Of a stretch of 11,233 nt of DNA, positions 1 through 5,629 are shown piece after piece (position 1 is the first letter of the stretch; each line of letters starts with the position of its first letter). Position numbers and translations under genes: made by a program. Under the pieces are notes generated by a model, which was given only the letters and a program-made list of their open reading frames with translations, did no database searches and was not told where the DNA came from. The stretch is taken from NCBI GenBank assembly GCA_005881085.1, contig VBGU01000066.1:1-11233 (forward strand), read 5' to 3'. This stretch comes from Chloroflexota bacterium (lineage in GTDB: Bacteria; Chloroflexota; Limnocylindria; P2-11E).

Positions 1-2
1 AG

Positions 3-902
3 CCCGCGCCATACGTCGGCCCGGGTCAGGTCGCATGGTTCCAGTTCGGCTTGCGGGCGCCGTCGCTCCCCGGCACGTACCGGCTCTACGTGCGCCCGCT
101 TATCGAGGGCGCGCAGTGGCTCGAAGACATCGGGGTCTTCTGGCAGGTGCTCGTTCTCAATCCCGACGGGACGATGCCGAAGCCGACGCCACCGGATCCG
201 GCGGGCGTCACGTTCCTCATCGACGCGGGCGTGAACGCGAAGGACATCGCGCTCGTGCACCAGGGCGTGCAGCACGCGAGCGCATATCTGGAAGCCTCCG
301 CCGGCGGGACGCGTCGCAGGCCCGCGACCGTTCACGTGTACCTGGGCGACGGGACGCAGCAGTACTGCTGCCTTACGGTCGGCGACAGCTTCGAGATCGT
401 CACCCCGAATCCCGCGTGGGCGACGCCGCCCGCGGCCGCGCCGGACACCTGGACGGCCGACACGGAGCGGAACGAACTCGCGGCGCACGAGTACATCCAT
501 CTGTGGCAGTACGCGATCGGCGGCAGCGCGTGCATGGTCGGCGTGCGGTGGATCGCAGAAGGTATGGCCGAGTCGTTCGCCTACCGGTCGCTCATCGCCG
601 ACGGGGTGATCCCGGCGGCGAACCTCGACACGTTCACAAAGCGGCAGCTCACCACGGCGTCGAACCATGTGACGCTGCAATCACTCGAGTCGAGCTTTCC
701 GAGCAACGCCACCCCGTTCGCGGTGAGCTATCTCGCCGTGGACCGCCTCCTCGCACCGAAGGGACTCGCGACGATCCGTGACTGGTGCGCGCGCGTCGGG
801 AGCGGCCAGGAGTGGCACCAGGCCTTCGCGGCATCGTTCGGAGAGACAACCGACGCCTTCTACTCACGCTTCGAGGTCTTCCGAGCCCAGTACATGCGCT
901 AG
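3..902 (+). CDS. Secreted-type HExxH zinc metallopeptidase (peptidase MA-like), 5' end cut off by window edge
   Basis: The frame is open from the first complete codon (base 3) to the TAG at 900-902, so 299 residues of a longer protein are visible. A TTG at 51 is not a credible start, because the residues before it (PAPYVGPGQVAWFQFGL) continue a beta-sandwich module. Visible residues 1-50 resemble an Ig-like domain ending in PGTYRLYVRPLIEG and GVFWQV, seen on many extracellular Chloroflexota proteins. After a Pro-rich linker comes a peptidase domain with HEYIH (residues about 162-166, bases 486-500) and a downstream WIAEGMAE, whose Glu would be the third zinc ligand of a gluzincin. This arrangement fits the peptidase MA-like family. 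A CC pair lies near residue 122. The protein is probably exported, but its signal peptide would be outside the window. Substrate unknown. The next gene begins 34 nt downstream. Confidence 0.82.
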   Translation, partial: PAPYVGPGQVAWFQFGLRAPSLPGTYRLYVRPLIEGAQWLEDIGVFWQVLVLNPDGTMPKPTPPDPAGVTFLIDAGVNAKDIALVHQGVQHASAYLEASAGGTRRRPATVHVYLGDGTQQYCCLTVGDSFEIVTPNPAWATPPAAAPDTWTADTERNELAAHEYIHLWQYAIGGSACMVGVRWIAEGMAESFAYRSLIADGVIPAANLDTFTKRQLTTASNHVTLQSLESSFPSNATPFAVSYLAVDRLLAPKGLATIRDWCARVGSGQEWHQAFAASFGETTDAFYSRFEVFRAQYMR

Positions 903-924
903 CGGCCCTGTCCGCGCTACGCCG

Positions 925-930
925 TACCCT
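925..930 (+). promoter_or_regulatory. Possible -10 box (TACCCT) of a leaderless peroxiredoxin transcript
   Basis: TACCCT fits the TANNNT pattern and ends 6 nt before the ATG at 937, so transcription would begin at or next to the start codon. No convincing -35 is seen, and there is no Shine-Dalgarno to argue for a leader. Such a short motif can occur by chance. Confidence 0.3.
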
Positions 931-936
931 TGTCGG

Positions 937-1389
937 ATGGAGCTCAAGCCCGGCGACCTGGCCCCAGCGTTCTCCCTGCCCGACGAAAACGGAAAGGTCG
1001 TCGCGAACAGGGATCTCAAGGGCTCGCGCTACGTCGTGTACTTCTACCCGAAAGACGACACCCCGGGCTGCACGACCGAGGCATGCCAGTTCACCGACAA
1101 CTTCCCGCAGTTCGAGATGCTCGGCATCCCTGTCCTCGGGGTGTCACGGGATGACGCCGCAGCGCATCAAGCGTTCCGAAAGAAGTACGGGCTCCGCGTT
1201 CGTTTGTTGAGCGATGCCGACCGTAAGGCGCACGAGGCGTACGGCGCGTGGGGCGAGCGGCCCGGACGCGGGGAAGGCGTGATCCGCTCGACCTTCCTTA
1301 TCGACGCCGACGGGCGGGTCGAGAAGGCGTGGTACTCCGTGAAACCCGACGGCCACGCGCTTGAGGTGCTTTCCGCCCTTCGCGCCTAG
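937..1389 (+). CDS. bcp: Thioredoxin-dependent thiol peroxidase, Bcp/PrxQ-type peroxiredoxin
   Basis: A 150-residue protein of normal length for the family, with an AhpC/TSA thioredoxin-like fold. It reduces hydrogen peroxide and organic hydroperoxides in the cytoplasm using electrons from thioredoxin. The signature YFYPKDDTPGCTTEAC (residues 35-50) contains the peroxidatic Cys45 and the resolving Cys50, the same spacing as in the atypical 2-Cys PrxQ/Bcp subgroup. GVSRDD (68-73) and STFLIDADG (118-126) are further family motifs. The ATG at 937 is chosen because MELKPGDLAPAFSLPD is the normal N-terminus; longer in-frame readings run back into the preceding gene. There is no clear Shine-Dalgarno, but TACCCT (925-930) lies 6 nt before the ATG, as expected for the -10 box of a leaderless transcript. 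The 3' end overlaps the convergent deacetylase gene by 92 nt. Confidence 0.95.
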   Translation: MELKPGDLAPAFSLPDENGKVVANRDLKGSRYVVYFYPKDDTPGCTTEACQFTDNFPQFEMLGIPVLGVSRDDAAAHQAFRKKYGLRVRLLSDADRKAHEAYGAWGERPGRGEGVIRSTFLIDADGRVEKAWYSVKPDGHALEVLSALRA

Positions 1390-2122
1390 CGTCCCGGCGC
1401 GGGGCGCCGTCCTCCTCGAACCGCATCACCTTAAAACCCTCGGCGTAGGCGTAGCGCTTCTTCTTGCCTGCCTCTCTCATCCAACCCTTGATGAAGTCGA
1501 CGCTGTCAGCGTCGATCTGAGAGCGATGCGCAAGAAGAGCCTTGATCTTTATGTCGACCACCTCGCTCACGTCGACGATCGTGTCCGGTGCGCCGAACGC
1601 CATGAGGAAGAGCGCCTTCGGCTTGTGCGGTTCCAGCTGCTCCTTGGACCAGAGCTCGGGCAGCATCTGCCGCGTCGACGCGTCCGGGTTGATCGAGCGA
1701 AGGACGACTTCACCGGCTGCGATGTGGTCAGGGTGGTTCACGTAGCCGCCCGCGTACCGCGTGGTGGGGTCCATCGTGAAGATCACATCCGGCCGGTAGA
1801 TGCGGATCTGCCGCGCGACCGCGCGACGAACGTCGATCGTCGGCTCGAGGTAGCCGTCCTCGAATTCCAGGAAAACGACATTCTTCACGCCAAGGACCTT
1901 GGCCGCCTCGCTCTGCTCGGCCGCCCGGATGTCGCGCAGGCGCTCGCGTGTCATCGCCGGATCCTGCGATCCGGACGCGCCGTTCGTGACCATGCAGTAC
2001 GTGAACTCGACGCCGGCCTTCGCCCATTTCGCGACGGTCCCCGCCATCCCGAACTCGGCGTCGTCGGGATGCGCGTAAATCGCCATCGCACGGTGCACGT
2101 CCAGGTCCTTGTCGAATCGCAT
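1298..2122 (-). CDS. PIG-L/LmbE family zinc-dependent deacetylase
   Basis: Translation begins at the ATG whose complement ends at 2122 and gives 274 residues (MRFDKDLDVHRAMAIYAHPDD...). Family members (MshB, GlcNAc-PI deacetylase, BshB) remove N-acetyl groups from amino-sugar conjugates. The zinc site is visible: His18 and Asp21 in AHPDDAE, His133 in NHPDH, with Asp20 as likely catalytic base. LLAHRSQ (197-203) is another conserved block. The substrate cannot be told from sequence; a low-molecular-weight thiol precursor or a glycoconjugate are both possible. The conserved part ends near FKVMRFEEDG (residue 239). The last ~35 residues are Arg-rich and lie antisense to the end of the peroxiredoxin gene, so they may be a run-on tail. 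AGAGAGG directly touches the ATG, too close for a normal Shine-Dalgarno, and CACACT (2135-2130) lies 7 nt upstream. An in-frame upstream ATG (2236) would add 38 basic, low-complexity residues and was rejected. Confidence 0.9.
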   Translation of the reverse strand: MRFDKDLDVHRAMAIYAHPDDAEFGMAGTVAKWAKAGVEFTYCMVTNGASGSQDPAMTRERLRDIRAAEQSEAAKVLGVKNVVFLEFEDGYLEPTIDVRRAVARQIRIYRPDVIFTMDPTTRYAGGYVNHPDHIAAGEVVLRSINPDASTRQMLPELWSKEQLEPHKPKALFLMAFGAPDTIVDVSEVVDIKIKALLAHRSQIDADSVDFIKGWMREAGKKKRYAYAEGFKVMRFEEDGAPRRDARREGRKAPQARGRRVSRSTTPSRPARRRR

Positions 2123-2129
2123 CCTCTCT

Positions 2130-2135
2130 AGTGTG
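2130..2135 (-). promoter_or_regulatory. Possible -10 box (CACACT) of the deacetylase gene
   Basis: Reading the minus strand, CACACT is followed by 7 nt and then the ATG. The spacing suits a leaderless start, although the first base departs from TANNNT. Weak evidence on its own; it is listed because two plus-strand genes show the same arrangement. Confidence 0.2.
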
Positions 2136-2273
2136 CGCGACACGGCCACCTGGTGATGGCGGCGCGGCGGGTGGCACGGCGAGGGATGGTCTCTCGCGAC
2201 GCGCGGGTGCCCCCGGGGACCCGCCCCCCGCGACATGAGCGGAGCGAATGGCGCGGCCGGGTGGGGAGGGTGC

Positions 2274-2325
2274 GCGAGCGAGAGACCTACCCGAGCCGGG
2301 ACAGGACCCGCACCGCTTCTGCGGC
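2274..2325 (-). repeat. Left copy of an imperfect ~50-nt inverted repeat bracketing the galK-FecR block
   Basis: On the minus strand this stretch reads GCCGC, eight loosely matching bases, the exact 17-mer TGCGGGTCCTGTCCCGG (2312-2296), then TCGGG and a GTCTCTCGCTCGC-like end. The plus strand at 5459-5508 shows the same order with the 17-mer identical and the flanks roughly 70-85% alike by eye. It lies 33 nt before the galactokinase start. Both strands are GC-rich, so part of the flank similarity may be compositional. Confidence 0.4.
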
Positions 2326-2343
2326 ATCGATCACGACCACGGG

Positions 2344-2349
2344 TATCGT
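2344..2349 (+). promoter_or_regulatory. Possible -10 box (TATCGT) of the galactokinase/alpha-galactosidase operon
   Basis: TATCGT fits TANNNT and ends 9 nt before the ATG at 2359. The GGGAG that follows abuts the ATG with no spacer, so a leaderless or near-leaderless mRNA is plausible. No good -35 is visible about 17 nt upstream. Confidence 0.3.
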
Positions 2350-2358
2350 CGGCGGGAG

Positions 2359-3408
2359 ATGCGTCGAGCGACCGGACATGCGCCTGGACGGATCAATTTG
2401 ATCGGGGAGCACACCGACTACAACGACGGGCTGGTGATGCCGGTCGCGCTGCGTCTGGGGGTCACGGTCCAGGCGGATCCACGCGATGACCGGATCGCTC
2501 ATCTCACCACCGACGCGGCTGTCTCGCCGCGCGAGACGTCGTACGAGCTGGGCGCCGAGCAAAAAGACGGCACCTGGGTCGACCGCGCGAAGGGAGTCAC
2601 GGCGACGCTCGGCCAGAAGGGCATCCACGTCGGCGGCTTCGACGCGGGAATCACATCGGACCTACCCCTCGGCGCCGGACTCGGATCGAGTGCGGCTTTC
2701 GCGATCGCGCTGCTCCGCGCGCTCTCCGAGCTGTTCGATCTGGCGCTCGACGACGCGGCAACCGTCCGTATCGCTCACGCGGCCGAGACCGATTTCGCGG
2801 GGGCGCGCGCGGGCTTGCTCGATCAGCTCGCGTCGGTCTACGGCCGCCGCCGCGAAGCCTTGCTCATCGACATGCGCGATCAGGCGATGCGGACTATCCC
2901 CCTTCCGCCCACGGTCGAGCTCGCCGTCATCGATTCCGGTACGCGTCACGAGCACGCGACCGGGGGGTACAACCGACGGCGGGAAGAGTGCGAGGACGCC
3001 TGCCGCCACCTCGGCGTCACGTCGCTTCGCGAGCTGGACGAACGGCCGCTGGACAAGATCCTCGAGCGGCTGCCGCCGCCACTCGATCGGCGCGTTCGCC
3101 ACGTCGTGACCGAGAACGCGCGCGTGCGTGAGGTCGTCGCCGCCCTCGGCGCCAAGGACGATGCGAAACTCGGCGAGCTCCTGAGCGCATCGCACCGCTC
3201 GCTTCGCGACGACTACGAAGTCTCGACGGCCGAGCTCGACCGGCTGGTGGACCTCGCGGCCGCTGCGGGCGCGCTTGGGGCACGACTGGTGGGCGGCGGT
3301 TTTGGCGGCAGCATCATCGCCCTCAGTCAACGGGGCGGTGCGAACGACGTCGCCGCCCGCATCCTCCAGGACTACGGTGGCGGACACCTCGTCGCGGTCG
3401 TGCCTTAG
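2359..3408 (+). CDS. galK: Galactokinase (GHMP kinase), Leloir pathway
   Basis: A 349-residue GHMP-family kinase that phosphorylates alpha-D-galactose at C1 with ATP. The galactokinase signature GRINLIGEHTDYNDG occupies residues 10-24; Arg11, Glu17, His18 and Asp20 correspond to the sugar-binding and catalytic positions. The ATP-binding motif LPLGAGLGSSAAF is at 102-114, the catalytic-base region GLLDQLAS (Asp155) at 152-159, and the C-terminal motif GARLVGGGFGGSIIAL at 307-322. Family members are usually 380-390 residues with 20-30 residues before the signature. Here only nine precede it, so the N-terminus is short. An upstream in-frame ATG (2248) would restore the length, but its 37 residues do not resemble a galactokinase N-terminus. 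The stop TAG shares its G with the GTG start of the alpha-galactosidase gene, implying an operon and translational coupling. Confidence 0.93.
   Translation: MRRATGHAPGRINLIGEHTDYNDGLVMPVALRLGVTVQADPRDDRIAHLTTDAAVSPRETSYELGAEQKDGTWVDRAKGVTATLGQKGIHVGGFDAGITSDLPLGAGLGSSAAFAIALLRALSELFDLALDDAATVRIAHAAETDFAGARAGLLDQLASVYGRRREALLIDMRDQAMRTIPLPPTVELAVIDSGTRHEHATGGYNRRREECEDACRHLGVTSLRELDERPLDKILERLPPPLDRRVRHVVTENARVREVVAALGAKDDAKLGELLSASHRSLRDDYEVSTAELDRLVDLAAAAGALGARLVGGGFGGSIIALSQRGGANDVAARILQDYGGGHLVAVVP
2391..2403. repeat. Perfect 13-nt palindrome GATCAA-T-TTGATC inside galK
   Basis: The arms GATCAA and TTGATC are exact reverse complements around a single T, starting 32 nt after the start codon. 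The codons used (ATC AAT TTG ATC) are AT-rich for this genome, but they encode the conserved Ile-Asn-Leu-Ile of the kinase signature, so a regulatory role is only a possibility. Confidence 0.3.
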
Positions 3409-4514
3409 TGGGGATAGGTCGTCTCTCGGATGGACTCGCTCTCACGCCGCCGATGGGTTGGAACAGCTGGAATCGGTTCGGAGTGAAGATCGACGAGCGG
3501 CTCGTGCTCGAGACCGCCGAGGCGATGGTCTCCTCGGGAATGCGCGAGGCCGGATACCGCTACGTCGTGATCGACGATGGCTGGATGGCGCCGAAGCGCG
3601 ATCGAAGCGGCGACTTCGTCGCCGATCCGGAAAAGTTCCCGAGCGGGATCAAAGACCTGGCCGATCGCATCCACGCGCTCGACCTGCGCTTTGGCATCTA
3701 TACGGACGCCGGCACGAAGACCTGCCAGGACTTGCCGGCAAGTCTCGGCTACGAGTTCCGCGACGCCCGGCGCTTCGCCGAATGGGGTGTCGACTATGTG
3801 AAGGTGGACTGGTGCCACACAGAGGGCATGGGTCCCCGCGCCCTCTACGCCAAGTGGGCCATGGCGCTTCACGCCGCGCGGCGCCCGATCGTGCTCTCGA
3901 TTTGCGAGTGGGGACGCGCTCGGCCATGGGAATGGGCCGGCAGGATCGGTCACCTGTGGCGTACCTGCTGGGACATTCAGCCCGAGTGGTCGAGCATCCT
4001 GACGATCCTCGATAGGCAGGCCGAGCTCCATCCATACGCAGGGCCCGATCACTGGAACGATCCCGACATGCTCGAGGTGGGCAACGGTGAACTGACCAGC
4101 GACCAAAGCCGCGCTCACTTCGCGCTGTGGTCGATCCTCGCCGCGCCGCTCATGGCAGGCAACGATCTCCGCACGATGAGCGATGAGGTGCGGGAGATCC
4201 TCACGGCGCCGGAGATCGTGGCGATCGACCAGGATGCGGCGGGCAGGCAAGGTCGGCGCGTCCGCCACGAGGGCGACGTCGATATATGGATCCGCACCCT
4301 CGGGGCAAACGGTGACTGCGCGATCGCGGTGCTGAACCGCGGGCCGGTCGCACGGGAGGACCACATCGTTCTCGAGGAGATCGGAGTTGCGCCGCGAACA
4401 AATGTCCGCGTTCGCGACCTTTGGAAGCGGATCGATGTTGGTGAAGTGCAACGAGGGATCGTCATCGCGACATCGCCGAACAGCGCGACTGTTCTCGGTC
4501 TCAACCCGCAGTAG
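3408..4514 (+). CDS. Alpha-galactosidase, glycoside hydrolase family 27
   Basis: A 368-residue retaining alpha-galactosidase of GH27, with no signal peptide and hence probably cytoplasmic. It would hydrolyse terminal alpha-linked galactose from melibiose/raffinose-type sugars or galactolipid head groups. The (beta/alpha)8 barrel opens with TPPMGWNSWN (13-22) and IDDGW (55-59). The nucleophile is Asp134 in YVKVDWC, and the likely acid/base is Asp189 in RTCWDI (usually RTTGDI). WNDPDMLEVGNG (216-227) is the family's strongest block. The C-terminal ~90 residues form the usual beta-sandwich domain. The GTG start at 3408 overlaps the galK stop by one base (TAGTG) and has no Shine-Dalgarno, so it is probably translated by re-initiation after galK. 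Together the pair feeds released galactose straight into galactose 1-phosphate. No transporter, galT or galE lies in the window. Confidence 0.94.
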   Translation: MGIGRLSDGLALTPPMGWNSWNRFGVKIDERLVLETAEAMVSSGMREAGYRYVVIDDGWMAPKRDRSGDFVADPEKFPSGIKDLADRIHALDLRFGIYTDAGTKTCQDLPASLGYEFRDARRFAEWGVDYVKVDWCHTEGMGPRALYAKWAMALHAARRPIVLSICEWGRARPWEWAGRIGHLWRTCWDIQPEWSSILTILDRQAELHPYAGPDHWNDPDMLEVGNGELTSDQSRAHFALWSILAAPLMAGNDLRTMSDEVREILTAPEIVAIDQDAAGRQGRRVRHEGDVDIWIRTLGANGDCAIAVLNRGPVAREDHIVLEEIGVAPRTNVRVRDLWKRIDVGEVQRGIVIATSPNSATVLGLNPQ

Positions 4515-4538
4515 CCACGTGGTAGCGATAAAGCCGCA

Positions 4539-4572
4539 TCCCCCGATCGGGGGACAGGCGGTCCCCTGCCTG
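4539..4572 (+). promoter_or_regulatory. Cluster of overlapping, mutually exclusive hairpins upstream of the FecR-domain gene
   Basis: Three inverted repeats share bases. The first is a perfect 16-nt palindrome, TCCCCC-GATC-GGGGGA (4539-4554). The second is GGGGAC-AGGCG-GTCCCC (4550-4566), which reuses the G run of the first. The third is CAGGC-N8-GCCTG (4555-4559 with 4568-4572), which reuses the loop of the second. Only one of the first two can form at a time. They lie 24 nt after the alpha-galactosidase stop and 20 nt before the next ATG. No T-run follows, so a standard intrinsic terminator is not supported; an attenuator-like leader, a protein-binding palindrome or a terminator lacking a U-tract are possible. 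Confidence 0.5.
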
Positions 4573-4592
4573 GTCGCACGCTCGCTTGCGCC

Positions 4593-5459
4593 ATGGGCGT
4601 GGTGGCACGTTTCTGCGTGTGCCTTGGGGTGGGTGGGGCGCTGGTGCTCTCGCTCCTTCTGACGAGCTCGTCTGCCTCCGCGCAGTCAGCTCTTCTCGAC
4701 GCCCTCGCGACGCGCGTGACCCTCGCACACCCGAGCGGTGCCGCGAGTGAGGTCGCGGTCGAGCAGATCATTCGAAGCGGCGACAAGGTCGCTACGAACC
4801 AGACCGGACGTGCCGTGGTCACCTATCCGGATGGTTCGACCGCGCTCCTCGAGGAGAACAGTGCGTTGACGATTGAGTTCGTACAAACGAGCGCAGGCGA
4901 CTACGTGATCCGGATGCAACAGACCCTCGGTCGCGTTTGGTACGCCGTGACGAGAGCCGTCACCCAGGGAAGCCGCTACGAGGTTCACACCGCTGGCATG
5001 GCATCAGTGATCCGCGCCGGGTCGGACTCGTATGTCTCCGTTTCGCCAACCGGCGAGACGACCGTCGTCACGATCTCAGGAACGGTGGACACGAGCGCAG
5101 GCGGAGTGGACGTCTCGGTCCTGGCTGGATCGTCAACCACAGTGAGCGCTGCCGGAGCCACTCCGAGCGCCAACACTCCCCCGCCGAGCACGGCGACTCC
5201 GACATCAACGCCGACAGCGACGCCGACACGCACCGCGGCGCCCTCACCGACGAGCGCATTCGTGCCGCCGGTCGCTACGCTGCCGCCGCTCCCGACCTCC
5301 GCGCCCGCGAGAACGAAGACGCCGTCGCCAACATTGCCTATCGCAACTCCAAGACCGACCGCTGCGCCTGCGCCCGCCGCCACGCCATTCAAGGACAAGT
5401 TCGGTCCGCGTAAAGACGCTCCTGGTCAACCGCCTCCCAAAACGACCGCCGCCCTCTAG
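4593..5459 (+). CDS. Secreted FecR-domain protein with Pro/Thr-rich C-terminal tail
   Basis: A 288-residue exported protein. Residues 1-30 form a signal peptide with a long hydrophobic core (VGGALVLSLLL) and an AxA-type cleavage site, SASA/QS. Residues about 40-155 match a FecR domain: a threshold-like segment RSGDKVATNQTGRAVVTYPDGSTALLEENSALTIE, then TLGRVWYAVTR and YEVHTAGMASVIRAGSDSYV. In classical systems FecR passes a surface signal to a sigma factor. Stand-alone secreted versions without a sigma partner, as here, have no settled function. From about residue 188 the chain is a low-complexity Pro/Thr/Ala tail with TPT/ATP units (bases ~5155-5400), probably extended and perhaps wall- or surface-spanning, ending in a basic KDKFGPRKDAPGQ stretch. 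No membrane anchor or sortase motif is visible. The ATG has no clear Shine-Dalgarno. It may belong to the galK operon (78 nt gap) or have its own promoter (a GATAAA at 4527-4532 is a weak -10). Confidence 0.82.
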   Translation: MGVVARFCVCLGVGGALVLSLLLTSSSASAQSALLDALATRVTLAHPSGAASEVAVEQIIRSGDKVATNQTGRAVVTYPDGSTALLEENSALTIEFVQTSAGDYVIRMQQTLGRVWYAVTRAVTQGSRYEVHTAGMASVIRAGSDSYVSVSPTGETTVVTISGTVDTSAGGVDVSVLAGSSTTVSAAGATPSANTPPPSTATPTSTPTATPTRTAAPSPTSAFVPPVATLPPLPTSAPARTKTPSPTLPIATPRPTAAPAPAATPFKDKFGPRKDAPGQPPPKTTAAL

Positions 5460-5508
5460 CCGCCCAGGCGCTGCGGGTCCTGTCCCGGGGTCGGGGTCGC
5501 GCGCTCGC
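5459..5508 (+). repeat. Right copy of the imperfect ~50-nt inverted repeat
   Basis: The exact 17-mer TGCGGGTCCTGTCCCGG (5472-5488) is the reverse complement of 2296-2312. The flanks match more loosely: GCCGC at 5459-5463, and TCGGG then GTCGCGCGCTCGC at 5491-5508. It begins at the last base of the FecR gene's stop codon, so the two copies enclose galK, the alpha-galactosidase and the FecR gene almost exactly. Confidence 0.4.
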
Positions 5509-5520
5509 CTACCGGTCCGC

Positions 5521-5537
5521 TTCCCACCACTTGGGAA
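5521..5537. terminator. Weak candidate bidirectional terminator hairpin between convergent genes
   Basis: TTCCCA-CCACT-TGGGAA is a 6-bp perfect stem with a 5-nt loop, in the 170-nt gap where the FecR gene (plus) and the BatA-like gene (minus) converge. There is no T-run on either side, so termination is inferred mainly from position. Nothing else recognisable is in this gap. Confidence 0.25.
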
Positions 5538-5629
5538 CGATCGCTGGCGACGCGGCCGGTCAACGGCTCGCACGCAACCCGCTCCCCCGTGCCACCCGCA
5601 GCGCGATCCGTCGGTCGCTCGGCGCAGGA

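Noticed and set aside
35..781. Plus-strand open frame starting with ATG at 35
   Set aside because: Arg-rich translation without motifs, overlapping in another frame the peptidase that shows HExxH and a downstream Glu.
1395..1409. CGGCGC-GGG-GCGCCG hairpin just after the peroxiredoxin stop
   Set aside because: Perfect 6-bp stem but no T-run, and it lies in the coding sequence of the deacetylase; common by chance at this GC.
1361..2131. Long plus-strand open frame (256 codons) opposite the deacetylase gene
   Set aside because: It is antisense to a protein with clear HPDD/HPDH motifs, and its translation is rich in Arg/His with no recognisable domain; a shadow of high-GC coding sequence.
2287..2350. 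Minus-strand reading VVVIDAAEAVRVLSRLG ending at 2287
   Set aside because: It looks protein-like and shares part of the repeat, but upstream it runs antisense through galK with no start or family; at most a gene remnant.
2248..2358. In-frame ATG at 2248 as the galactokinase start
   Set aside because: It would restore normal length, but the 37 added residues do not resemble a galactokinase N-terminus and overlap the inverted repeat; kept only as an alternative.
4515..4522. CCACGTGG palindrome right after the alpha-galactosidase stop
   Set aside because: An 8-nt palindrome is expected many times in 11 kb of GC-rich DNA; no partner site seen.
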